From Legionella erythra (GTDB lineage Bacteria > Pseudomonadota > Gammaproteobacteria > Legionellales > Legionellaceae), in NCBI RefSeq assembly GCF_001467615.1, contig NZ_LNYA01000018.1, positions 62,001 to 126,000 of the forward strand: a stretch of 64,000 nt of DNA, in the 5' to 3' direction. The position numbers were made by a program, and so were the translations under genes. Numbering within the stretch: position 1 is the stretch's first letter; each line of letters starts with the position of its first letter. The notes under the pieces are model-generated. The model had not been told where the DNA came from and made no database searches. It worked only from the letters and a program-made list of their open reading frames with translations. Below, in pieces: positions 1 to 7,308 of this stretch.

Positions 1-507
1 GAAGAGGGGTGCAACATTGAAAAACCGCGCCTGGGCGTGATGGTGGAGGTGCCGGCTGCCGTTTATCTGGCAAGGGAGTTGGCTAAGCGGGTCGATTTTC
101 TTTCTGTCGGCAGCAATGACTTAACACAGTACTTGTTGGCCGTCGATCGCAACAATGCTAGAGTGGCCGGCCTTTATGATTCGTTCCATCCGGCCATGCT
201 GCAGACACTGATGAAAGTGGTGGAGGGGGGGCATGCCGCCGGGGTTGAGGTCAGCATTTGCGGCGAGATGGCAAGCGATCCCCTGGCGGTTATTTTATTG
301 ATGGCGATGGGTTTTGATATTTTAAGCATGAATTCGGTCAGTTTGCCCCGCGTGAAATGGGTGATTCGCAATTTCTCATTAGCCAACGCACGTAAAATCC
401 TGGCTGAGGTGCTTGAGTTTGAGCATCCAGAGGCTATCCGCCTGCATCTGCAACGCGCGCTGGAAGCGGAAGGCTTGGGCGGCTTGATTCGTGCCGGACG
501 GTCCTAG
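1..507 (+). CDS. ptsP: Phosphoenolpyruvate-protein phosphotransferase PtsP (EI-Ntr), 3' part only
   Basis: This is the C-terminal 168 residues of an enzyme I-type phosphotransferase; the reading frame is open from base 1, so the gene starts outside the window. Visible family signatures are the PEP-utiliser block DFLSVGSNDLTQYLLAVDR (about residues 31-49 of the fragment) and the ICGEMA motif carrying the catalytic cysteine of the PEP-binding barrel. In the family, EI-Ntr (GAF + EI domains) takes phosphate from PEP and passes it to NPr in the nitrogen PTS. The assignment to PtsP rather than the sugar PTS EI rests on the usual ptsP-lgt-thyA neighbourhood, because the diagnostic N-terminal GAF domain is not in view. 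The stop codon TAG abuts the ATG of the next gene, so they are probably cotranscribed. Confidence 0.85.
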   Translation, partial: EEGCNIEKPRLGVMVEVPAAVYLARELAKRVDFLSVGSNDLTQYLLAVDRNNARVAGLYDSFHPAMLQTLMKVVEGGHAAGVEVSICGEMASDPLAVILLMAMGFDILSMNSVSLPRVKWVIRNFSLANARKILAEVLEFEHPEAIRLHLQRALEAEGLGGLIRAGRS

Positions 508-1308
508 ATGCAGGATTTTTGGTTAATCGTGCTTATTTATGTGGCCGCTGGTGTGTTTGCCGGTTTAATGTCTGGCATTTTAGGCATCGGTGGCGGGCTT
601 GTTGTGGTGCCGGCGCTGCTTTACATCTTTCAGCATGATGCGCTGATTCCGCTGAAATTAAGCATGCATTTTGCTGCCGGCACGTCCCTGGCGGTGATGA
701 TTTTTACTTCACAAGCCTCTATCTATTCTCACCTTAAACTGGGTGATATTTTATGGCGGATTTATCATCGTTTATGGCCAGGGATTTTTGTTGGTGTGTT
801 GGTTGGTTCTGTATCGGCCTATTTTATTCCAACACGGGTGCTTGAGATTATTTTTGGTCTTTTTTTATTGGTGGTTGGTTTTAAAATGCTCTGGGGTGAG
901 GATGTGACGACGCCTCGTCAGTTTCCTGCCGGGTGGATAAATGCCCTGGTGACGTTTATCATCGGCTTCAAATCGGGGCTATTAGGTGTCGGCGGCGGTG
1001 TGCTGGTTATCCCCTACCTCACTTATTGCGGTATAGAGGCAAGAAAAATTGCAGCGGTATCCTCCCTGTGTACGTTGACCGTGGCTGTTTTGGGAACCCT
1101 CATTTTTATGCTAACCGGCCGTTGGGAGTCGGGACTTCCGGCTTATGCCACAGGCTTTATCTATTGGCCGGCGGTGATTGCTGTTGCTATCCCCAGCGTC
1201 CTGTTCGCACCCCTGGGGGCTAAGTTGAATTATATTTTGCCGGTCAAACAATTGCGATACGGCTTTGTGGTCATTTTATTTTTTACAGCATGGCATCTGC
1301 TGTTCTGA
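508..1308 (+). CDS. TauE/SafE family sulfite/organic anion exporter-like membrane protein
   Basis: A 266-residue polytopic membrane protein with about eight hydrophobic segments. It has the internal two-fold repeat typical of the TauE/SafE family: two glycine-rich loops, GILGIGGGLVVVPALL near residue 25 and GLLGVGGGVLVIPYLTYCG near residue 160. Family members export sulfite, sulfoacetate or related anions, but the substrate here cannot be read from sequence. The ATG follows directly on the ptsP stop with no spacer, suggesting translational coupling. lgt follows after 21 bases with its own Shine-Dalgarno (ACGGAGG). The position between ptsP and lgt appears to be an operon of housekeeping genes rather than a sulfur-metabolism locus. 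Confidence 0.85.
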   Translation: MQDFWLIVLIYVAAGVFAGLMSGILGIGGGLVVVPALLYIFQHDALIPLKLSMHFAAGTSLAVMIFTSQASIYSHLKLGDILWRIYHRLWPGIFVGVLVGSVSAYFIPTRVLEIIFGLFLLVVGFKMLWGEDVTTPRQFPAGWINALVTFIIGFKSGLLGVGGGVLVIPYLTYCGIEARKIAAVSSLCTLTVAVLGTLIFMLTGRWESGLPAYATGFIYWPAVIAVAIPSVLFAPLGAKLNYILPVKQLRYGFVVILFFTAWHLLF

Positions 1309-1329
1309 TAATCAATAACGGAGGTCATT

Positions 1330-2103
1330 ATGTTGACATTTCCCGCCATCAATCCGGTTGCTTTTTCTATTGGCCCTGTGCAGGTTCATTGGTATGGACT
1401 GATGTATCTTTTGGGCTTTGTCATGGCCTGGTTACTGGCGCACTGGCGGGCCAGACATTATCAACTGGATTGGAGCAGTGAACAAATCAGCGACTTGATT
1501 TTTTATGCGGCCATTGGGGTTATTTTAGGCGGTCGTTTAGGCTACATGTTATTTTATGGCACTCAGCAACTCCTGGCAAACCCCTTATCCCTGTTTAAAT
1601 TATGGGAAGGCGGCATGTCATTTCATGGCGGATTGCTGGGGGTTATGCTGGCCTTGGCTTTGTTTGCCCGTAAAACCAAAAAAACCTTTCTTGAGGTGGG
1701 GGATTTTATTGCCCCCCTGGTGCCTTTGGGCTTGGCCGCTGGCCGGGCAGGCAATTTTATCAATGGCGAGCTGTGGGGGCGAACGGCCGATGTTCCCTGG
1801 GCCATGGTATTTCCTCATTCCGATGGCTTGCCGCGGCATCCATCGCAACTATATGAACTGGGTCTTGAAGGGATAGGTCTATTTATTCTGCTCTGGTGGT
1901 ATGCTTCAACGCCGCGTCCGGCAGGGCGGGTATCGGCTTTGTTTTTAATCGGGTATGCTATTAGCCGGATGTTTGTCGAATTTTTCCGGGTGCCTGACGT
2001 CCAATTGGGCTATCTGGCATTGGGTTGGTTAACCATGGGGCAGCTTTTATCAATCCCCATGCTCATTTTAGGAATCTGGTTGTGGTGGCGGGCTGAATCA
2101 TGA
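1330..2103 (+). CDS. lgt: Prolipoprotein diacylglyceryl transferase
   Basis: This inner-membrane enzyme transfers diacylglycerol from phosphatidylglycerol to the lipobox cysteine of prolipoproteins, the first step of lipoprotein maturation. At 257 residues it has the expected size. Family signatures are present: HGGLLG (around residue 100), the core [14 protein letters not shown] (around residues 138-151) with the invariant Arg-Asn-Glu set, and HPSQLYE near residue 175. Seven hydrophobic segments can be counted. The ATG has a good ribosome site (ACGGAGGTC, 1319-1327). The TGA stop overlaps the ATG of thyA as ATGA, the classical lgt-thyA coupling of proteobacteria. Confidence 0.96.
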   Translation: MLTFPAINPVAFSIGPVQVHWYGLMYLLGFVMAWLLAHWRARHYQLDWSSEQISDLIFYAAIGVILGGRLGYMLFYGTQQLLANPLSLFKLWEGGMSFHGGLLGVMLALALFARKTKKTFLEVGDFIAPLVPLGLAAGRAGNFINGELWGRTADVPWAMVFPHSDGLPRHPSQLYELGLEGIGLFILLWWYASTPRPAGRVSALFLIGYAISRMFVEFFRVPDVQLGYLALGWLTMGQLLSIPMLILGIWLWWRAES

Positions 2104-2894
2104 AAACATATCTTGAATTATTACAACATGTACTGGATTACGGGGTGAAGAAAGCGGATCGAACAGGCACTGGTACGCTGTCGGTGTTTGGTTATCAGAT
2201 GCGTTTTAATTTAAAAGAAGGCTTTCCCTTAGTCACAACAAAAAAATTGCACACCCGAAGCATTATTCATGAATTGCTGTGGTTTTTAAAGGGAGATACC
2301 AACATTGCCTACCTCCATGAAAACGGCGTGACCATCTGGGATGAGTGGGCAGACAGTGAAGGAAATCTCGGGCCTGTGTACGGACAGCAGTGGCGGTCCT
2401 GGCCGACAGCGGATGGCCGTACGATTGATCAATTGAGCGATGTGCTTCAGCAGATTAAAAATAACCCTGATTCAAGACGACTGATTGTCAGTGCCTGGAA
2501 TGTTGGTGAACTGGATAAAATGGCGTTAATGCCCTGCCATGCGCTTTTTCAATTTTATGTCGCCAATGGCCAGTTATCCTGCCAATTGTATCAACGCTCC
2601 GCCGATATCTTCCTTGGCGTACCGTTTAATATCGCCTCCTATGCCCTGCTGACTCACATGGTCGCACAACAGTGCAAGCTTGATGTCGGCGAATTTATTT
2701 GGACTGGTGGAGACTGTCATCTGTACTTAAACCACCTGGAGCAGGCGCACACCCAATTGGCACGCGAACCGCTGGCTTTACCGCAACTGCGCATGGCTCG
2801 CTGCCCTGACAGCCTGTTTGACTACCGATTCGACGATTTTATTATCGAAAATTATCAATGCCACGCAGCCATTAAAGCGCCCGTTGCCGTTTAA
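2100..2894 (+). CDS. thyA: Thymidylate synthase
   Basis: ThyA methylates dUMP to dTMP using methylene-tetrahydrofolate in the cytoplasm. The 264-residue length equals the E. coli enzyme. The catalytic cysteine is Cys146 in MPCHALFQF, and the dUMP-binding run [18 protein letters not shown] and the C-terminal block ending IKAPVAV are intact. The start overlaps the lgt stop by four bases. The stop is followed by a strong GC-rich hairpin at 2937-2956 before the convergent YhhN-family gene. Nothing unusual was seen. Confidence 0.98.
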   Translation: MKTYLELLQHVLDYGVKKADRTGTGTLSVFGYQMRFNLKEGFPLVTTKKLHTRSIIHELLWFLKGDTNIAYLHENGVTIWDEWADSEGNLGPVYGQQWRSWPTADGRTIDQLSDVLQQIKNNPDSRRLIVSAWNVGELDKMALMPCHALFQFYVANGQLSCQLYQRSADIFLGVPFNIASYALLTHMVAQQCKLDVGEFIWTGGDCHLYLNHLEQAHTQLAREPLALPQLRMARCPDSLFDYRFDDFIIENYQCHAAIKAPVAV

Positions 2895-2936
2895 TTGGCT
2901 ACCTGCACGCATTCCATGCTATCAGCCTGAAAGACT

Positions 2937-2956
2937 TACCGCGGCAAGCCGCGGTA
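2937..2956. terminator. GC-rich hairpin between convergent genes
   Basis: A perfect 9-base inverted repeat (TACCGCGGC, two bases, GCCGCGGTA) lies 43 bases after the thyA stop and 35 bases before the end of the minus-strand YhhN gene. A weaker outer pairing GAAAG/CTTTC flanks it. There is no clear T-tract on either strand, so it is a possible bidirectional terminator or an RNA-stabilising hairpin rather than a textbook intrinsic terminator. Confidence 0.55.
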
Positions 2957-2990
2957 TCCTGCTTTCAATAGGGGTTTAGCGAAAGCGTGG

Positions 2991-3746
2991 TTAAATCGAC
3001 GGGTAAGGGTTCACGGGCTGAGCCGGTGTATCGACTTGACGGTACAACACACCGGTGGTTATAAAAAGTTGCGCCAGGTAGTAGGTAAGCATCACGGCCA
3101 AAGGCATCCAGCGTGAGGGAATCACAAACAGGCCAAGCCCCAGCAGGCTGTCTGATACCAGGAAAAGACAGGCGCCAGAAATAATCATGGCAGCCTGTTG
3201 TTTCACCTGAAACGCGGAAAAAACCATGGTGAGCAGGGCAATGAGGTAAACTAAAATGGGGATGGCCAGCTGCCCAAACGCGGTATGGAAATAACTGTAG
3301 CCGGCGACGGCTAAGCTTAAGGGAATTAAAAAAATCAGCAGACGATTGCGGTTAAAATGAAAATCGCGCAAAAAAAGATTAATGTACACGCAATGGGCCA
3401 ATAGAAAACAAACCATGCCGATCATGAAGGCCAACTGGCTCGAATGCGTTAATACGACATCGCCGGCCAGAGAAAAACCCAAGGCCAGGCCGAGCAGGCC
3501 TTTTATTATGGATGCCTGCGGCATGATCTTCACCAGAATCAACAGGCAAATAATGGGCAAAGGCTTTAAAATGGTGGTCAGCGGGTAAGCAATAAAAGGC
3601 AGCAGTAAAAGATAAAGAAAGGAAAAGAATAAAAAGAGGTTTAAAATCCGTTTGGGCAGCTCGTGGGGCATTATAACCATCCAGTTTGGTATGATGGTCT
3701 TCATTTTAACGATTTCGTGGCCATGAAGATATCCCCTTCCTTCCAT
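2991..3746 (-). CDS. YhhN/TMEM86-family membrane protein (lysoplasmalogenase-like)
   Basis: About 230-250 residues, depending on start, with seven to eight hydrophobic helices. The helices carry the spaced acidic residues of the YhhN family, for example FSLAGDVVLTHSSQ and LFLVSDSLLGLGLF. Eukaryotic TMEM86 members hydrolyse the vinyl-ether bond of lysoplasmalogens; the bacterial role is not settled. The start is uncertain: the first ATG (3746) has no good ribosome site, and internal ATGs about 14 and 23 codons later are plausible. The gene is divergent from the small secreted protein at 3813 and convergent with thyA. Confidence 0.75.
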   Translation of the reverse strand: MEGRGYLHGHEIVKMKTIIPNWMVIMPHELPKRILNLFLFFSFLYLLLLPFIAYPLTTILKPLPIICLLILVKIMPQASIIKGLLGLALGFSLAGDVVLTHSSQLAFMIGMVCFLLAHCVYINLFLRDFHFNRNRLLIFLIPLSLAVAGYSYFHTAFGQLAIPILVYLIALLTMVFSAFQVKQQAAMIISGACLFLVSDSLLGLGLFVIPSRWMPLAVMLTYYLAQLFITTGVLYRQVDTPAQPVNPYPSI

Positions 3747-3812
3747 GAATAATGCTTAATATTTTGTCAATTGCGTCAAATTATGATTTAATATTGCCCG
3801 TGTTGTTTTACT

Positions 3813-4094
3813 ATGGATCGTTATATGAAAAAAACAATCGTTCTGATCATCATGAGCCTTGTGTTTACTTCAGTCTATGCCAGCAAGCTCAGCCATTATT
3901 TTAAAAAAATGGAAGAGGAAGATCGCGCCAATCAACAGCGTGAATTACAACAAGACATGAATTTTGCTGATTTTGCTTTCCGTCTTGATAAACGCTACAC
4001 CGATGAAAACGGTGAGCGCTGCCGCGATTATGTGTTCCGTTCCCGCAGCAACCCTTATCGTCACGGTTATTTTACCGTCTGTGACGAGCGATAA
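3813..4094 (+). CDS. Small secreted protein of unknown function
   Basis: The encoded 93-residue protein begins with a short basic stretch and a hydrophobic signal sequence ending around VYASK, so it is probably exported. The true start may be the second ATG at 3825, giving the more usual MKKT opening. The mature part (about 65 residues) is highly charged and predicted helical at first (KKMEEEDRANQQRELQQDM), then ends in an Arg/Tyr-rich segment with two cysteines (GERCRDYV and FTVCDER) that could form a disulfide. I do not recognise a family. Confidence 0.6.
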   Translation: MDRYMKKTIVLIIMSLVFTSVYASKLSHYFKKMEEEDRANQQRELQQDMNFADFAFRLDKRYTDENGERCRDYVFRSRSNPYRHGYFTVCDER

Positions 4095-4102
4095 TCCGAA
4101 AC

Positions 4103-4137
4103 CCGGGTTGGGGTGTCATGCTGAAACCACAACCCGG
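4103..4137. terminator. Candidate bidirectional terminator hairpin
   Basis: An 8-base inverted repeat (CCGGGTTG / CAACCCGG, 19-base loop) occupies the short gap between the convergent small secreted protein and the GH5 glycosidase gene. On the plus strand it is followed only by AAAATC, so it is not a canonical T-tract terminator. Confidence 0.4.
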
Positions 4138-4155
4138 AAAATCACCCCTCTTGTT

Positions 4156-5673
4156 TTAATTTCCGGGTAATTTACCGCTACTGGTGATAAGAAGTGGCGT
4201 CCCTGGATTGACTTCCATTGCCTGCTTAACCAGTACACCCCCATTGAGGGGCGTTCCAGCCCAATCGGCAATTAAAGTGGGGAAATCGGGTTTACCATCC
4301 TCTACCCACCAGGCCCAGGCGGTATAGTGAATCTGGTGATCACCAATGTATTTCAGAATGGCTGTGTAGGATTGTTTATAAGTATCCGGGATGGTATCTT
4401 TTGAGGTGGCCGGGAAGTGAGCCCGGATGTTATCGCCAAATTCAGTAAAAATGACGGGGTATTTGTTGATGACACCCTGTAAGCTTGCGCTGATTTGCTC
4501 ATAGGACCGCTGATAAGGATGGGCGCCATAAACAATGTTTTCTCCCTTAATCGCATAATGGTAATTGTCGCTGGCATTCACAAAATCCAAATTAAACCCC
4601 CATTCCGTGCCATTCACAATGCAGATATTGTTTGCGCCGGTAGCCCGGATAGCGTCTACCAGTTCCTGATAGCCAACGTAGGTGGCGTTGCCTTTAAGCC
4701 ACACGTCCTTATCAATGACGGGTTCATTAAATAATTCGAACATGACGGTGCCGTAATCTTTGTATTGACGGGCGACGTCTTGCCAGAATTGCACAGACGA
4801 TCGTTTAAAAGCCATGTTGTCCTGGCCGTCTTTATCCAGCCAATGCAAATCGATAATTACCGCCATGCCGTTTTGGGTGGCGTGGTAAATGAGCGCATCA
4901 ACGATTTGTTTGTAGGAGCCTTTGACATCCACCGATTCCGATTCAAGCCAGCTTTTTTGCTTAAGCGATAGTCGAATGGTGTTGGCTCCCCATTTTTTCA
5001 TGTTCAAAAGGTCGTCTTCACTGAGAAACTGACCTTGCTTGTTCCATTCCAGCGATGGTCTGGCCATGCCTCTGATCATGATGACGTTGCCCTCATTATC
5101 GACAATTTGATTGCCTTTCACCGTTAAGATGTAAGGTTTGCCCGTATTCAGGGCATACACAGCCGGTGTGGCTCGCGGGGTATTGGCAAAGGGGCCTGCA
5201 TCCGCTGGTTTATCCGGCGTGACAATTTTGCCCTTGTCTGATACGCGAATTATCCACTGATTGGGGTTGTGAGGTTCCTGTTTAACATCAAGACCATCAA
5301 TGTAGTAACCGGTTTTCGCCTCATTGCTGTATTGTTCAAAACGGACGTTCGAACCATTGTTCAAGAGGGTCAGTGTGCCGTAATAGTTATTATTTTCATC
5401 ATAGATATTCCAAACGCTCCATTGTTTATCTGCTTGTGGATGCGTGGGAATCCCGGCGCCTGCATCCGTTTGGCAGTTGCCATAACCGGCACGGTAGTGT
5501 CCCCAGGAATTTCCACCGTTGGCCTGCAATTGAAGGGTTAAATTGGGTTGCGAGCCTGTACCTAAATAATTACACAAGGATTGTTGAGCGGCGTAAGCAG
5601 TGGAACTTAACCAAAGTGTGAGTGCACTGACGAGTCGAAGGGTAATCTGCATGAGGTTTGGCATGGTTTGCAT
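4156..5673 (-). CDS. Secreted GH5-family glycoside hydrolase (endoglucanase-like)
   Basis: A 505-residue protein with an N-terminal signal peptide (hydrophobic run ending around TAYAAQQ). A roughly 120-residue beta-rich, Cys/Gly/Trp-containing N-terminal module follows, possibly carbohydrate binding. The rest is a GH5-type TIM barrel from about residue 175 onward. The acid/base is Glu317 in FELFNEP and the nucleophile is Glu411 in IFTEFGD, both intact. DLHW, NTIRLSL and AHPYQ fit the barrel's substrate-facing strands. GH5 enzymes of this type hydrolyse beta-1,4-glucan or mannan; the exact polymer is not readable. A type II secretion substrate is plausible in a Legionella-like organism, but that is inference. 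It is divergent from the permease at 5967. Confidence 0.85.
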   Translation of the reverse strand: MQTMPNLMQITLRLVSALTLWLSSTAYAAQQSLCNYLGTGSQPNLTLQLQANGGNSWGHYRAGYGNCQTDAGAGIPTHPQADKQWSVWNIYDENNNYYGTLTLLNNGSNVRFEQYSNEAKTGYYIDGLDVKQEPHNPNQWIIRVSDKGKIVTPDKPADAGPFANTPRATPAVYALNTGKPYILTVKGNQIVDNEGNVIMIRGMARPSLEWNKQGQFLSEDDLLNMKKWGANTIRLSLKQKSWLESESVDVKGSYKQIVDALIYHATQNGMAVIIDLHWLDKDGQDNMAFKRSSVQFWQDVARQYKDYGTVMFELFNEPVIDKDVWLKGNATYVGYQELVDAIRATGANNICIVNGTEWGFNLDFVNASDNYHYAIKGENIVYGAHPYQRSYEQISASLQGVINKYPVIFTEFGDNIRAHFPATSKDTIPDTYKQSYTAILKYIGDHQIHYTAWAWWVEDGKPDFPTLIADWAGTPLNGGVLVKQAMEVNPGTPLLITSSGKLPGN

Positions 5674-5830
5674 GATTGATGATGGTCCTTTTGATCAAAT
5701 AATAATCTGTTTTCGAATAAGGTATAGCCAATCGACCCTGTTTGTTCATTGGTCTTGCTTGAGCTAAAAGGCTCATATTGTATCATTTTAATACTGTATT
5801 ATCCAATTTTGTGGCGGGTTTTCTCTTAAT

Positions 5831-5847
5831 AGCGTAAGAGTTACGCT
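5831..5847. promoter_or_regulatory. 17-bp inverted repeat, candidate operator
   Basis: A perfect repeat AGCGTAA-GAG-TTACGCT sits in the 293-base divergent region between the GH5 gene and the amino-acid permease, 120 bases upstream of the permease ATG and followed five bases later by TTGACC. Symmetry and placement suit a repressor or activator site. The regulator is unknown. The rest of the divergent region (5674-5966) is AT-rich and shows no gene. Confidence 0.35.
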
Positions 5848-5966
5848 TGCGTTGACCCAGTAAATTTGTTATTTTGGATGATGTTTGTATAAAAAACAGA
5901 CATTGCTTGTTTGAGCAAGAACTGGCTAGATAGCCCGTATTTTTAGTAATTAACGAAGGATGTTAT

Positions 5967-7262
5967 ATGTCTTCTCATGATGTAGGGGTGGTAACAGCGG
6001 AGACTTCACTCAAAGTTTCTGAGTGGCAGAAGCAGGATACAATCTGGATGCTTGGCTTGTATGGAACAGCCATCGGCGCAGGCGTTCTTTTCCTGCCTAT
6101 TGATGCCGGAATGAATGGTATTTGGCCGTTATTGATCATGGCCGTGCTGGCATTCCCAATGACGTATTTTTCCCACCGCGCCCTTTGCCGGTTTGTGTTA
6201 TCCGGCTCAAAACCCAAAGCCGATATCACCGCGGTTGTCGATGAACATTTTGGGCCGCTGGCAGGCAAAATCTTAACGTTTCTCTATTTCTTTGCCATTT
6301 ACCCTCTTTTGTTAATGTACAGTGTCGCTATCACCAACACAACGCAAAGTTTTTTAATTAATCAGTTGGGCATTACACCGCCGTCACGGGCTGTATTATC
6401 CATTGCGCTCATTCTGGCGTTAATGGCCATTATCCGGGTAGGTCAGCAATTTGTGGTTAAGGCCATGAGTGTTCTGGTTTATCCGTTTATCACCATGCTG
6501 ATGCTGTTGGCGCTTTACTTAATCCCACACTGGAATGGAGCCATTTTACATCAGTCTGCCGCGATTGGGTCTAACGGGCATGGTTTACTGATGTGCCTGT
6601 GGCTGATTATTCCGGTCATGGTGTTTTCATTTAATCATTCGCCGATTATTTCTTCATTCGCGGTCCACCAGAAACAACAGTATGGCCATAATGCGGATCG
6701 CCGCAGTAACCAAATCCTGCGTTACAGCCACCTGATGATGGTGGTGACTGTGCTGTTTTTTGTATTCAGTTGCGTGTTCAGTTTATCGCCACAGGACTTG
6801 GCCGAAGCCAAGCGGCAGAATATTACCATCCTGTCTTATCTGGCGAATCATTTTAACAACCCGCTGATTGCCTATGCGGCGCCGTGTATTGCGTTTATTG
6901 CCATTTCCAAATCATTCCTGGGGCATTACCTGGGAGCCAGTGAAGGGATGCATGGCTTATTGATCAAATCCATGGGCAAGCGTAACGCGGCTGATGGCAA
7001 ACGCTATCAATTATACCTGGCTATTGATATTTTCATCATTATCACTTGTTGGATCGTGGCGACCATTAATCCCAGTATTCTGCGGATGATTGAAACCCTG
7101 GGCGGCCCGGTGATTGCGATGATCCTGTTCTTATTGCCCATGTATGCGCTGTTAAAGGTTCCGGCAATGAAACCTTATCGTCACAGGATTACTGATGGAT
7201 TTATCACCGTGATTGGTTTGATTGCTATTTCCGCCATTATTTATGGGTTGGTGACCTGGTAA
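5967..7262 (+). CDS. Aromatic/hydroxy amino-acid permease (SdaC/HAAAP family)
   Basis: The product is a 431-residue inner-membrane transporter with about eleven hydrophobic helices. The opening IWMLGLYGTAIGAGVLFLPI matches the unwound first helix (GxAIGAGxLFLP) of SdaC/TdcC-type serine and threonine permeases of the APC superfamily; the aromatic branch (TyrP/Mtr) is related. Substrate is therefore serine, threonine or an aromatic amino acid. The C-terminal part (IAISKSFLGHYLGASEG) also follows the SdaC pattern. The ATG is preceded by GAAGGATG. The gene stands alone and ends at an intrinsic terminator (7281-7307) shared with polA. Confidence 0.85.
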   Translation: MSSHDVGVVTAETSLKVSEWQKQDTIWMLGLYGTAIGAGVLFLPIDAGMNGIWPLLIMAVLAFPMTYFSHRALCRFVLSGSKPKADITAVVDEHFGPLAGKILTFLYFFAIYPLLLMYSVAITNTTQSFLINQLGITPPSRAVLSIALILALMAIIRVGQQFVVKAMSVLVYPFITMLMLLALYLIPHWNGAILHQSAAIGSNGHGLLMCLWLIIPVMVFSFNHSPIISSFAVHQKQQYGHNADRRSNQILRYSHLMMVVTVLFFVFSCVFSLSPQDLAEAKRQNITILSYLANHFNNPLIAYAAPCIAFIAISKSFLGHYLGASEGMHGLLIKSMGKRNAADGKRYQLYLAIDIFIIITCWIVATINPSILRMIETLGGPVIAMILFLLPMYALLKVPAMKPYRHRITDGFITVIGLIAISAIIYGLVTW

Positions 7263-7280
7263 ACACCATGCTCTTTCATA

Positions 7281-7307
7281 AAAAAGGCGGTCATCCCGCC
7301 TTTTTTA
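7281..7307. terminator. Bidirectional intrinsic terminator
   Basis: AAAAAAGGCGG, a five-base loop, then CCGCCTTTTTT: an 11-base perfect stem whose A and T flanks give a U-tract on both strands. It lies between the permease stop (7262) and the polA stop (7309), so it can end both convergent transcripts. Confidence 0.9.
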
Positions 7308-7308
7308 T

